The notes beneath the pieces were generated by a model. It had not been told where the DNA came from. It saw nothing but the letters and a program-made list of their open reading frames with translations, and searched no databases. A stretch of DNA of 64,000 nucleotides from Fluviispira sanaruensis (GTDB lineage Bacteria; Bdellovibrionota_B; Oligoflexia; Silvanigrellales; Silvanigrellaceae), in NCBI RefSeq assembly GCF_004295685.1, contig NZ_AP019368.1, positions 1,306,364-1,370,363 on the forward strand, given 5' to 3'. Position 1 is the stretch's first letter; each line of letters begins with the position of its first letter. Both the position numbers and the translations under genes were made by a program. Of the stretch, positions 27,389 through 35,007 are shown one piece after another.

Positions 27389-29467
27389 TTAAGCAGGTTT
27401 TTTCTGTTGTTCAATTTTCTGAATTTGGGCAATAAGTGAATGAGCTCTGCTGTTCATTGGGTCGAGTGCAAGAATATTTTCCATAAGTTGAAGAGCAATG
27501 TCTTGCTTACCTGTCTTGTAAGTAATTGTTCCGAGTGTGTAAATCATGTTGACATCATGAGGATGTAAGCTGATATATCGGATCAAAACTCTTTCAGCAT
27601 CGGCAAACTCATTCATTTCGAATGACAATTTCACTAAATTATAAATAGCCACAGTATTGTCTGCTTTTAAATGACATGCTCTGACTGTCCATGACAGAGC
27701 TTCTTTAAACTCATTTAAACCTTCAAATGAGAGCCCTAAGCCTAAGCTTGCCATGTCATCATTTGGTGCTAAGCTCACCGCCTTTTGGAATTGTGGAACG
27801 GCGATATTATAATTATTCCGTTGTAAAGCAACCGTACCTAAGCCGATATAGCATTTTGCACAATAGGGATCGAGTTCGAGAGCTTTTGTATAGTTTGCGA
27901 CGCCGTTGTCAAGATCTCCAAGTTTTGTAAAGCAATCTCCAATGAGGCGGAATAAATTTGCCTGCTGTACAACGGATAAAGAGCTTTTTTGAAATGCTTG
28001 GGAAATAAGATTTATAGCGTCGATATATTGTTTAGCAATAACCATTTCTTCAATTTGTTCTATCAATTTAGATGCACTTTCTGTATCGCTTACAGCAATA
28101 TTTACAATCAAAGATTTAAATACTTCAGATATTTCGTTGATATTTTTTTCAAAAGGAAATTCATTAGCAATCGCTTTTTTTATAGCACCTTTTACGTTTG
28201 TTACTTTATCTTGTTTTTCAATTGTTTCTTGCATGAGGCGTGCTAAAGAATGAATGCTCCCAGAAGAATACGTTTTATAAAAACGACTTATCCACTCTCC
28301 AATCCAATTGTGACCATTAGAAATCGTCATAATTTCTGAGGAAAGTGCACACATGACATCATACGTGCTATCGAGACATTTGAGAGGGTTCCCATTTACG
28401 GGTGCAATTGGTCCATGAATGACAGCATCACACACAGAAATTATCGATGAAAATTGATTTCCCGCAATTTCTTTTAAATCATCGCCATTGGGATTTAAAA
28501 AATAGACATGATCATCTAAGCTCATTTCAACGACACTTTGTCTTATATCTGCACCCGCAGAGCCCGTTCCGCAAAAACAAAGACGCGCATTGCCTTGGAA
28601 AGTGGGATTGCTTTGTAATAAATTTTTAAAGGCAAAAACAGAGTCAAGTGCCCCTGACTCTATTTCGAGCGGTCCTAAATGAAAAAAGATAAAATCTGTT
28701 TCAGGCAAGCCCAGGGCACTGCGCAATTCAATGCGCCTTATACTCGAGATTTCTGAGGAATATCTTTTTGTATTGATTGTCCTTGCTACGCGGCGAATAC
28801 GCTGTGCGCTTATTTCTTCTAAATATGACCATGTGGCTCCATCTTTATCAAAGCAAAGGATCAGATCTGCATTTTTTAAAATTTCTTTGCGCACAGTTTT
28901 TTCTCTTGCAATATTTGGCAGAGGTGAGCCATTTGGTGAGCGGGTGCCAACATTTGCATGCGGAGGTCTTGGAGCATTTTGCCAAATAATAAGGCGTGCT
29001 TGATTGATTCTTTTTGCTTTTGCAGCTTGATAACTTGCAAGAGAATTTTCACCAAGAGAAATAATTAAAGAATATTGTTCTAATTCTTTTTCAAGACCAG
29101 ATAAAAAAGTTTTATTTTCTGGCATCGAATCCATAGTGTAACATGTTAAATATATAGGTGTATTTGATAAATGCAGCATTTTGGCAAAATGAGTAAATGC
29201 TCTGCTTTCGCTGTGATTTGTATAAAGTGCACCTTCAATTCCAAGTTTTATCGCACAGGAATTCCAAATTTCAAGCTCGCAAGGGTGAGGAAGTTGAGGT
29301 GCAACAAATGCAATTCTTTTTGCCCCACTTAAAATATGTGCAGCATGTATTTGTTGCATATCTGCAAGCTCTTTTCCTCCATTCCCTTCAATAATTTGGG
29401 CGAGGTCAGAAAAACTTTTATTCTTTGCATCCTTGAGTATATTTTCAAGGGAGCTGGTGGTTTTCAT
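27389..29467 (-). CDS. Glycosyltransferase-like protein with C-terminal TPR repeats
   Basis: 692 residues. The N-terminal about 400 residues look like a GT-B type fold: ILSGAKRIAFVAPQLPHPCE, LIIWQNAPRPPHANVGTR, then a Rossmann-like half with FIFFHLGPLEIESGALD and ARLCFCGTGSAGADI. The last about 190 residues are TPR-like repeats, for example RLIGDCFTKLGDLDNGVANY, KALELDPYCAKCYIGLGTVA, and AVSLAPNDDMASLGLGLSFE. TPR-glycosyltransferases near flagellins often modify flagellin by O-glycosylation. That role is inferred from position; no catalytic residues can be assigned with confidence. Confidence 0.7.
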   Translation of the reverse strand: MKTTSSLENILKDAKNKSFSDLAQIIEGNGGKELADMQQIHAAHILSGAKRIAFVAPQLPHPCELEIWNSCAIKLGIEGALYTNHSESRAFTHFAKMLHLSNTPIYLTCYTMDSMPENKTFLSGLEKELEQYSLIISLGENSLASYQAAKAKRINQARLIIWQNAPRPPHANVGTRSPNGSPLPNIAREKTVRKEILKNADLILCFDKDGATWSYLEEISAQRIRRVARTINTKRYSSEISSIRRIELRSALGLPETDFIFFHLGPLEIESGALDSVFAFKNLLQSNPTFQGNARLCFCGTGSAGADIRQSVVEMSLDDHVYFLNPNGDDLKEIAGNQFSSIISVCDAVIHGPIAPVNGNPLKCLDSTYDVMCALSSEIMTISNGHNWIGEWISRFYKTYSSGSIHSLARLMQETIEKQDKVTNVKGAIKKAIANEFPFEKNINEISEVFKSLIVNIAVSDTESASKLIEQIEEMVIAKQYIDAINLISQAFQKSSLSVVQQANLFRLIGDCFTKLGDLDNGVANYTKALELDPYCAKCYIGLGTVALQRNNYNIAVPQFQKAVSLAPNDDMASLGLGLSFEGLNEFKEALSWTVRACHLKADNTVAIYNLVKLSFEMNEFADAERVLIRYISLHPHDVNMIYTLGTITYKTGKQDIALQLMENILALDPMNSRAHSLIAQIQKIEQQKKPA

Positions 29468-29473
29468 AATTCG

Positions 29474-29917
29474 TTATCCTCCCGAAGATATATGAGAATG
29501 CGCATATGCATGTGTTGCTTTACGTAACGATTGTAAACGAATCAATTCAACGGAATAATCTTCTAAAATTTGCTTTAAAATTAATTTAAAATTTTCGTCA
29601 TGAAAAAATAAAAAATCTTTTAAAAAATTAAAGTTATTTTTTGAATCCACTTCTTTCTTTAGGCTTTGCGCATAAGAAGAAACTAAAGCTTGTCTTTTTA
29701 TCATGAATATTTTTGTTACGTTATTTAATTCATTTTCACTGAGCAATGTGCTTTTATTATCTATGGTTAAATTAAAAAATAAATTATTATGTAGTTTAAT
29801 CCATTTGTTGTAAAAAATATAAAAATCTTTTTTTAAAGGAGTATTTGAAAATCGATGCGAAAGCTTAGCAATCAGGCCTTCGTAACTTTCAAGGGCTGAA
29901 TATGAGGGCTTTTCCAC
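29474..29917 (-). CDS. Small helical hypothetical protein
   Basis: 147 residues, Lys/Phe/Leu-rich and probably all helical, without a signal peptide. It ends 6 nt before the start of the TPR/glycosyltransferase gene, so it is the first gene of that operon. A purine-rich AAAGGAATC site lies before the ATG. I do not recognise the family. Its size and position beside flagellin genes would fit a FliT/FlgN-like chaperone or export helper, but no sequence motif supports this. Confidence 0.6.
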   Translation of the reverse strand: MEKPSYSALESYEGLIAKLSHRFSNTPLKKDFYIFYNKWIKLHNNLFFNLTIDNKSTLLSENELNNVTKIFMIKRQALVSSYAQSLKKEVDSKNNFNFLKDFLFFHDENFKLILKQILEDYSVELIRLQSLRKATHAYAHSHISSGG

Positions 29918-30046
29918 CTTTCTGATTCCTTTTTAAAGAAAATTTTTAAATGTGTCTTGATCAAAGTTTATGAGATAGCTCTTGCATTAATCAATTATTT
30001 AGGTGTGTTGCTTTTTTGGCAAAAGGACTGTAGTTTTTGCTGGTAA

Positions 30047-30077
30047 GCAGAATTTTTCTATTCTGCCAATTTAGGAG
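30047..30077 (+). promoter_or_regulatory. Stem-loop just upstream of the thyX ribosome binding site
   Basis: GCAGAAT (30047-30053) pairs with ATTCTGC (30060-30066), 6-nt loop, followed 6 nt later by AGGAG (30073-30077) and the GTG start at 30087. It may influence translation initiation; there is no T run for a terminator. Confidence 0.35.
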
Positions 30078-30086
30078 ACTTTACAA

Positions 30087-30809
30087 GTGATAAATCAATT
30101 AAAAGGTACAACAATTAAAGTTGACGATGGGCAAGTCACACTTACAGATTATATGGGAAGTGATTTGTCAGTTGTGAATGCTGCGCGTGTCAGTTTCGGA
30201 AAACACAAATCGGAAATGGATGATAAAGATGTAAAACTCATCAATTATTTAGGTGCTCATAAACATATGAGTCCATTTCGGCATGTTATTTTTACGTTTA
30301 CGCTCGAAGGTGTTTCTGAAGTTGTCTGTCGTCAACTTTATAAACACCAAGTAGGTTGCGCATATACAAGTGGTGAATTTAAAGAAGCTGCTACAACTTG
30401 GAATGAAATATCAGGTCGTTATGTAAAGCTTGAGCCTGAGTTCCATGTGCCTGCAAATTTCCGAAAACAGAGCAAGAGCAATAAACAGGCATCCGTTGAA
30501 GGCGAAAATGTTGAAACCGAAGACGCTGTACGGGCTATTTACCTCGATGCTATGGAACACAGTTTTGCTGCTTATAAGAAATTACTCGATCTCGGTGTCT
30601 GTGGTGAACAAGCGCGCATGGTTATGCCTCTCAGTTTCAAAAACTCGCTTATTTGGACAGCTTCACTCGAAGCAACGATCAATTTTATTAAATTGCGTGA
30701 CCATGAAGGTGCTCAACTTGAAATTCGTAATCTAGCTCGTGCCATCAAGAAATTAATTGAACCTATTTGCCCTCACTCCATTGAAGCCCTTCTTAAATCC
30801 AGCAAATAA
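30087..30809 (+). CDS. thyX: Flavin-dependent thymidylate synthase (divergent subgroup)
   Basis: Makes dTMP from dUMP using FAD, NADPH and methylene-THF. Supporting segments are VVNAARVSFGKHK near the N-terminus, KHMSPFRHVIFTFTLEGV, and LGVCGEQARMVMPLSF, with LRDHEGAQLEIRNLA at the C-terminal dUMP site. The classical RHRxxSxNExSxR motif is split: it reads CRQLYKHQVG, then about a dozen extra residues, then WNEISGRYV. Such K-H-Q forms occur in a divergent ThyX subgroup. Length is 240 residues and the start is GTG with AGGAG 9 nt upstream. No thyA is visible in the window. Confidence 0.88.
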   Translation: MINQLKGTTIKVDDGQVTLTDYMGSDLSVVNAARVSFGKHKSEMDDKDVKLINYLGAHKHMSPFRHVIFTFTLEGVSEVVCRQLYKHQVGCAYTSGEFKEAATTWNEISGRYVKLEPEFHVPANFRKQSKSNKQASVEGENVETEDAVRAIYLDAMEHSFAAYKKLLDLGVCGEQARMVMPLSFKNSLIWTASLEATINFIKLRDHEGAQLEIRNLARAIKKLIEPICPHSIEALLKSSK

Positions 30810-30963
30810 TAAAAACATCCTTTAGCAGTGAAAATTTTATCCGATATGCAAAATGTACCCAGTGTGCAATTTGCATCGGTACATATTTACTCGTCTGGCC
30901 AAGGATGGCCGCACTCATTCCAGTAGCTTTGGAATGCTGTGAGTTTCATGGAGGAAACAAGCT
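30810..30963 (+). promoter_or_regulatory. Flagellin promoter and structured leader
   Basis: A sigma-28-like pair is possible: TTTA, 15 bp, TCCGATAT (30839-30846), against consensus TAAA and GCCGATAA, so it is imperfect. Downstream are nested palindromes: ATGTACC (30853-30859) with GGTACAT (30878-30884), enclosing TGCAATTTGCA (30865-30875). A second hairpin CATTCC/GGAATG (30916-30921, 30931-30936) stands before GGAGG (30950-30954). These suggest a folded 5' UTR that stabilises or controls flagellin mRNA. Confidence 0.4.
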
Positions 30964-31926
30964 ATGGGTTTGCGTATACAAACCAATATTCAGTCTCTCA
31001 ATTCTCAGCGTACTTTGAGAATTTCGACACAGGCGAATGATGAGTCCATCGAAAAGGTGAGCTCAGGTTATCGCATCAATAAAGCGTCTGATGACGCAGC
31101 TGGTCTTGCAATCAGTGAAAAATTGAAAGCAGACATCCGTGGTCTTAATATGGCAAGACGTAACGCCAGCGACGGTATTTCACTTCTTCAAACTGCCGAA
31201 GGTGGTATGAATGAAATCGGAAATATGCTGACTCGTTTGCGCGAACTTGCTGTGCAAGGTGCTTCTGATACCGTTGGTAATAAAGAACGTAGCTTTATTC
31301 ATAAAGAATTCAATGCACTCAAAGACGAAGTCGATCGTATTACGAATTCTACAGAATTTAATGGAACGATGCTTTTGACAGGAACATCTGAAGGTCTACC
31401 TGAGGCATTGACATCAAAATCAAACCCACCGCCACTGGAAATTCAAGTTGGTAAAAACTGGTTTAAAGAAACTGACGGACCGGAAGCAGATGGTGAGTTT
31501 GGTCGTAACCCTGTTGATATTATTCGACTTAACTTCCAAAATATCAATACGAGCACAGTAGGTCTTGAACTTGGCCGTGCCAGTGAAGAGTCTATGGAAT
31601 CGACAGGTGTTTATATGGCGGAAGGAGGCCTTACGGATTCAAAATTGCGTGCGCAACTTTCAATCAATAAACTCGACAATGCCATTTCAAAAGTTGCTGA
31701 ATTCCGTGCGGAAATGGGTGCGTACCAAAACCGTTTAGGCTCAACCATTGCCAACTTGTCCGTGCAAACGGAAAACTATGCAGCTGCGAATAGCCGTATC
31801 CGTGATACTGACTTTGCAGAAGAAACAGCTAAATTGGCGCAGTCAAATATATTGAAACAAGGTGGTGTTGCTGTGCTTGCACAAGCAAACCAAAGCCCTG
31901 GGGCAGCTCTTCGTTTATTAGGTTAA
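30964..31926 (+). CDS. fliC: Flagellin
   Basis: Filament subunit of 320 residues. The conserved N-terminal D0/D1 is MGLRIQTNIQSLNSQRTL, SSGYRINKASDDAAGLAISE, and the C-terminal D0 has AAANSRIRDTDFAEETAKL and ends in NQSPGAALRLLG. The variable central domain is short, about residues 135-225, so the filament surface domain is small. Strong GGAGG 9 nt before the ATG and a good downstream terminator fit high expression. A second, divergent flagellin-like gene lies at 38485-39420. Confidence 0.96.
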   Translation: MGLRIQTNIQSLNSQRTLRISTQANDESIEKVSSGYRINKASDDAAGLAISEKLKADIRGLNMARRNASDGISLLQTAEGGMNEIGNMLTRLRELAVQGASDTVGNKERSFIHKEFNALKDEVDRITNSTEFNGTMLLTGTSEGLPEALTSKSNPPPLEIQVGKNWFKETDGPEADGEFGRNPVDIIRLNFQNINTSTVGLELGRASEESMESTGVYMAEGGLTDSKLRAQLSINKLDNAISKVAEFRAEMGAYQNRLGSTIANLSVQTENYAAANSRIRDTDFAEETAKLAQSNILKQGGVAVLAQANQSPGAALRLLG

Positions 31927-31952
31927 TCCTTGTTTATTTATTTAAATTTAGC

Positions 31953-31996
31953 CACAGAGAATGTCTTTTTATTTAAGATAATCTCTGTGTTTCTTT
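31953..31996 (+). terminator. Flagellin terminator, possibly bidirectional
   Basis: CACAGAGA (31953-31960) pairs with TCTCTGTG (31982-31989), with an inner TCTT/AAGA extension, followed by TTTCTTT. It lies about 27 bp after the flagellin stop and abuts the stop of the convergent gene at 31995. Confidence 0.75.
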
Positions 31997-32708
31997 ATTG
32001 AGGTAATGAAAATATTTCAATTGCTTCTTTATTTTGTATGTCAATTTTAAATTCAATGGCAATTTGATTGTGTTCGGTAAGAAATACAGAAATAGGATCT
32101 GCCACTACAAATGAATCTACGATATTATACATAATAATTTCTTCATTTGCGACTGCTGGAGTAAAAATGGGATAAATAAAATCAATCACATTTTTTGTTT
32201 TTAATTTACCTGTGTTGAAATGGGTGATTCTATTTTTCAACAAACCTGCTTTTAAATTGTATACAATTGAAGGTTTTGCAATAATCCCAACATCATCTGT
32301 ATCTAAACTTAATTTTTCGAGGGAATTTATCAATTGTTCCACAGATGAGATTGGTGTTACTGGAATTCGGGCAAGTCGGGCAAGATCATAACAAGCTAAG
32401 CCAATACTATCTGCTGCGAGTGATAATATAACGTCTCTTTTTTCTGAGAGGAATTTATCGTCTAAAATAACATTTTGTCCGCCATTTATGAGCATGTAGG
32501 TTCGTTTAGCTAAATTTTTTAGATGCGTTTGATTGGGTGGAATAATTTCATCTTTTGGTGCTTCGTCTAAATTATAGGCAATCGGGTATAGATGTTTCGA
32601 ATCGAGATAGTGATATTGATTTATTCCAATTAGTGAAACCACATGGATTGGGCTTCTCTGCATGAGGGTCTTATATATTTTTGTAGGGGCTGTCAGATTT
32701 AATGGCAT
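31995..32708 (-). CDS. Hypothetical protein
   Basis: The frame is open to 32747 with a TTG, but ATG 32708 (MPLNLTAPTKIYK) has GAGGAG about 10 nt upstream and is preferred, giving 237 residues. The protein is soluble with mixed alpha/beta content. Segments such as SLAADSIGLACYDLARLARI and DDVGIIAKPSIVYNLKAG are regular, but I recognise no family. It converges on the flagellin gene and shares the intergenic terminator. No function is assigned. Confidence 0.6.
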   Translation of the reverse strand: MPLNLTAPTKIYKTLMQRSPIHVVSLIGINQYHYLDSKHLYPIAYNLDEAPKDEIIPPNQTHLKNLAKRTYMLINGGQNVILDDKFLSEKRDVILSLAADSIGLACYDLARLARIPVTPISSVEQLINSLEKLSLDTDDVGIIAKPSIVYNLKAGLLKNRITHFNTGKLKTKNVIDFIYPIFTPAVANEEIIMYNIVDSFVVADPISVFLTEHNQIAIEFKIDIQNKEAIEIFSLPQ

Positions 32709-32827
32709 ATTTAACACACTCCTCTGGAGCATAAAGGGCTTTATCAATCAGATTTAAATATTGACAATCAGTGTGGCTCTAAAAATTCAGTTAAAATTTT
32801 AGGTGACTTGAAAAGAGTATCAATATC

Positions 32828-34237
32828 TTAAAAAAATTGTAACAAACCAAAGCTAAAGCCAAAAGTATGAAAGGGTGTCAGAGTGTAAGCATAATCGAGA
32901 CGGATCGCCACACGATTGATTTTCATTGGGAGGAAACGGATACCTATTCCAATACTCGAAGCTGTTTGTGGAGATACAAGGTTTGCGATTGAATTTGTCG
33001 CACTGCCGAAATCAGTAAAGAGTGCATGCTGGAGTGTGAGATACTCTCCTACGTAACTGGGTATACGGAGTTCAAAATTTCCATACCAAGCGAATTTTCC
33101 AGAAAATTCGTTGTCGTAAAAACCTCTGATTTTATCTAGACCGCCTAAAAAATATTGTTGAGAAAGCACATCGCTGGAAGTCATACTAAAATTTGCTCTG
33201 AGGGCAAAATAAGATAGCCTAGGTAAAGGAATATCAAAAAGTCCAAGAGGAATATGCGGACTAAACAGGAGCACTGTGTTATTTAAGGAGGTATAATTAT
33301 CATCAGGATTTGTATACGCATTTGCTGTTGAGTCTAAGATAGAAACAAAATTAACTCCATTGCTTAAAATTCCATCGTAATTTATAGAGCCGAGTGTGAT
33401 TCGTGCTTCTGCGGCGAGCGACGAGGTTGAGTTTGGCAATTTAAAATTATTTTTTATATTGGTATTTATTTCTGTATCATTCAACCCAACTGTATCGATA
33501 TTATAATCATAAAAGATAAACCCGCCACCTAAAAATAAGTTTTCGCTCAATTTCACATCTGCGTATGAGGTCAGCATATTTCTTTTGCTGGAAAAGGAAC
33601 CTGAAACAGTTCTATTTTTATCGTATGTATTGTAAATGTCGTGCTGTTTTGCTCCATTGATGACGAGATTTACTGGACCACCTAAAACACTTGGGTTTCT
33701 GAAAAAAATAAAAGTTGAGCAGTTATCGTTTTTACATCCGTAAGTAAAATTAAAGGTATAAAGTCTACCTAAAAAATTGGTATCATATAATCCAACTACG
33801 AGATATGAGCTTCCACCACCTGAACCTGTGAGAAAATAAGGTAACAGAGTCCATTTTTCGTCTACTTCGATTTTAATATAAATATTATCTACATCTTTAT
33901 TTAATTGATAAAATTTAATATCAATTTTTAAAAAAATTTGTAAATTTTTCAAATTTTGCACTGTGCTTGCTAAATTTTTGAGACTAAATTTTGAATTTTC
34001 TTTTAAAGTAATTTGTTCTAAAATGATATCATCACCGGTTTGGGTGTTGCCATATATTTCAATACTTTTGATTAATAAATTAACCGCCTGATCTGCTCGG
34101 ATTTCTTTTCCAAATTTATTTGGATCTAAGTCTTGTGCATATATGTTATTAATTTTTAAAAAAAAATAGGAAAATATAACAATAATAAAAAGGAAAATTT
34201 TAATTTTTTTAAATCCGAAGCACTGATTTATGAGCAC
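32828..34237 (-). CDS. Omp85/BamA-superfamily outer-membrane protein (short, POTRA-like plus barrel)
   Basis: 469 residues with an N-terminal signal segment (KIKIFLFIIVIFSYFFLKI, cleavage near YAQ-D). One POTRA-like domain follows (about residues 50-130: IKSIEIYGNTQTGDDIILEQ, and VEKWTLLPY-like end). The remainder is a beta barrel with alternating patterns, the Omp85 barrel hallmark GGLDKIRGFYDNE (the R-G-F motif), and a terminal aromatic residue as in OMPs. Full BamA has five POTRAs, so this is a TamA-like or surface-antigen relative rather than BamA. Substrate unknown. It lies 32 bp downstream of a TetR regulator on the same strand. Confidence 0.82.
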   Translation of the reverse strand: MLINQCFGFKKIKIFLFIIVIFSYFFLKINNIYAQDLDPNKFGKEIRADQAVNLLIKSIEIYGNTQTGDDIILEQITLKENSKFSLKNLASTVQNLKNLQIFLKIDIKFYQLNKDVDNIYIKIEVDEKWTLLPYFLTGSGGGSSYLVVGLYDTNFLGRLYTFNFTYGCKNDNCSTFIFFRNPSVLGGPVNLVINGAKQHDIYNTYDKNRTVSGSFSSKRNMLTSYADVKLSENLFLGGGFIFYDYNIDTVGLNDTEINTNIKNNFKLPNSTSSLAAEARITLGSINYDGILSNGVNFVSILDSTANAYTNPDDNYTSLNNTVLLFSPHIPLGLFDIPLPRLSYFALRANFSMTSSDVLSQQYFLGGLDKIRGFYDNEFSGKFAWYGNFELRIPSYVGEYLTLQHALFTDFGSATNSIANLVSPQTASSIGIGIRFLPMKINRVAIRLDYAYTLTPFHTFGFSFGLLQFF

Positions 34238-34269
34238 GCTTTTCTTTTCCTAGTAAAAATTATAAATCT

Positions 34270-34860
34270 TTATTTTTTTAAAAAACTCATAACTGCTTCT
34301 TCCGTGTTTTTGATGATCTCATCGTAGTTAAATACACCTTCATCAAAAAGCCATTGTAATGAGATTCCATCAATTAATGCAATAATGATTGTTGCATATT
34401 GTAACGCATCCCCTTTTCGAAAAAGGTCTTGATTTATCCCTTGTTGTATAATACCCGCGATAGCAGCTCTGAATTTTGAATAATGACTTGCGATTTCTTG
34501 GCGAACTTTCTCTTTTTGATCGATTTGTGTCCAAAAATCCATATTAATTCGATAATATTCCCGCTTATTTTGAACAATGCTTGAGCACATCCAAATGACA
34601 TTGGAAAGTTTTGCGATGGGATCGGTGTTTAAATCTCCTGCAAGCAAAAGATTTTCAATATCGACGCTCACATAATCTAAGACCGTCATCATAAGATCTT
34701 CTTTATTTAAGAAATAATAATGAATAATACCTTTTGAGACATCTGCAACACGAGCAACGTCTTGCATAGAAAAATTACTGTAACCATAACGAGTGATACA
34801 TTCGATTGTCGCATTTATAATTTGAGTTTTTCTTTCTGAAGCAAGGTCGGAACGGCTCAT
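34270..34860 (-). CDS. TetR-family transcriptional regulator
   Basis: 196 residues. The N-terminal HTH reads ERKTQIINATIECITRYGYS, then FSMQDVARVADVSKGIIHYY, which is the standard TetR DNA-binding pattern. The C-terminal ligand domain resembles BetI/TetR_C_6 types (KREYYRINMDFW, then ASHYSKFRAAIAGIIQQGI). It probably autoregulates and controls the Omp85-like gene with which it shares a strand. TGACGTCA at 34880-34887, 20 bp upstream of the start, is a small palindrome that could be an operator, but there is only one copy. Confidence 0.88.
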   Translation of the reverse strand: MSRSDLASERKTQIINATIECITRYGYSNFSMQDVARVADVSKGIIHYYFLNKEDLMMTVLDYVSVDIENLLLAGDLNTDPIAKLSNVIWMCSSIVQNKREYYRINMDFWTQIDQKEKVRQEIASHYSKFRAAIAGIIQQGINQDLFRKGDALQYATIIIALIDGISLQWLFDEGVFNYDEIIKNTEEAVMSFLKK

Positions 34861-35007
34861 AATTTATATTCCTGTATAGTGACGTCAAATTCATATCTAG
34901 GAAGGAACTGTTATCCCTTCTGAAACACAAACAGCTTAAGATCTAAGTGCTATGAGTCAAGAGAATATCAAACAAACAGTGATTAAGAGGGAGTTAACAA
35001 CTGCCAC

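Noticed and set aside
34880-34887. TGACGTCA as a TetR operator
   Set aside because: Single 8-bp palindrome only, too short to call on its own.
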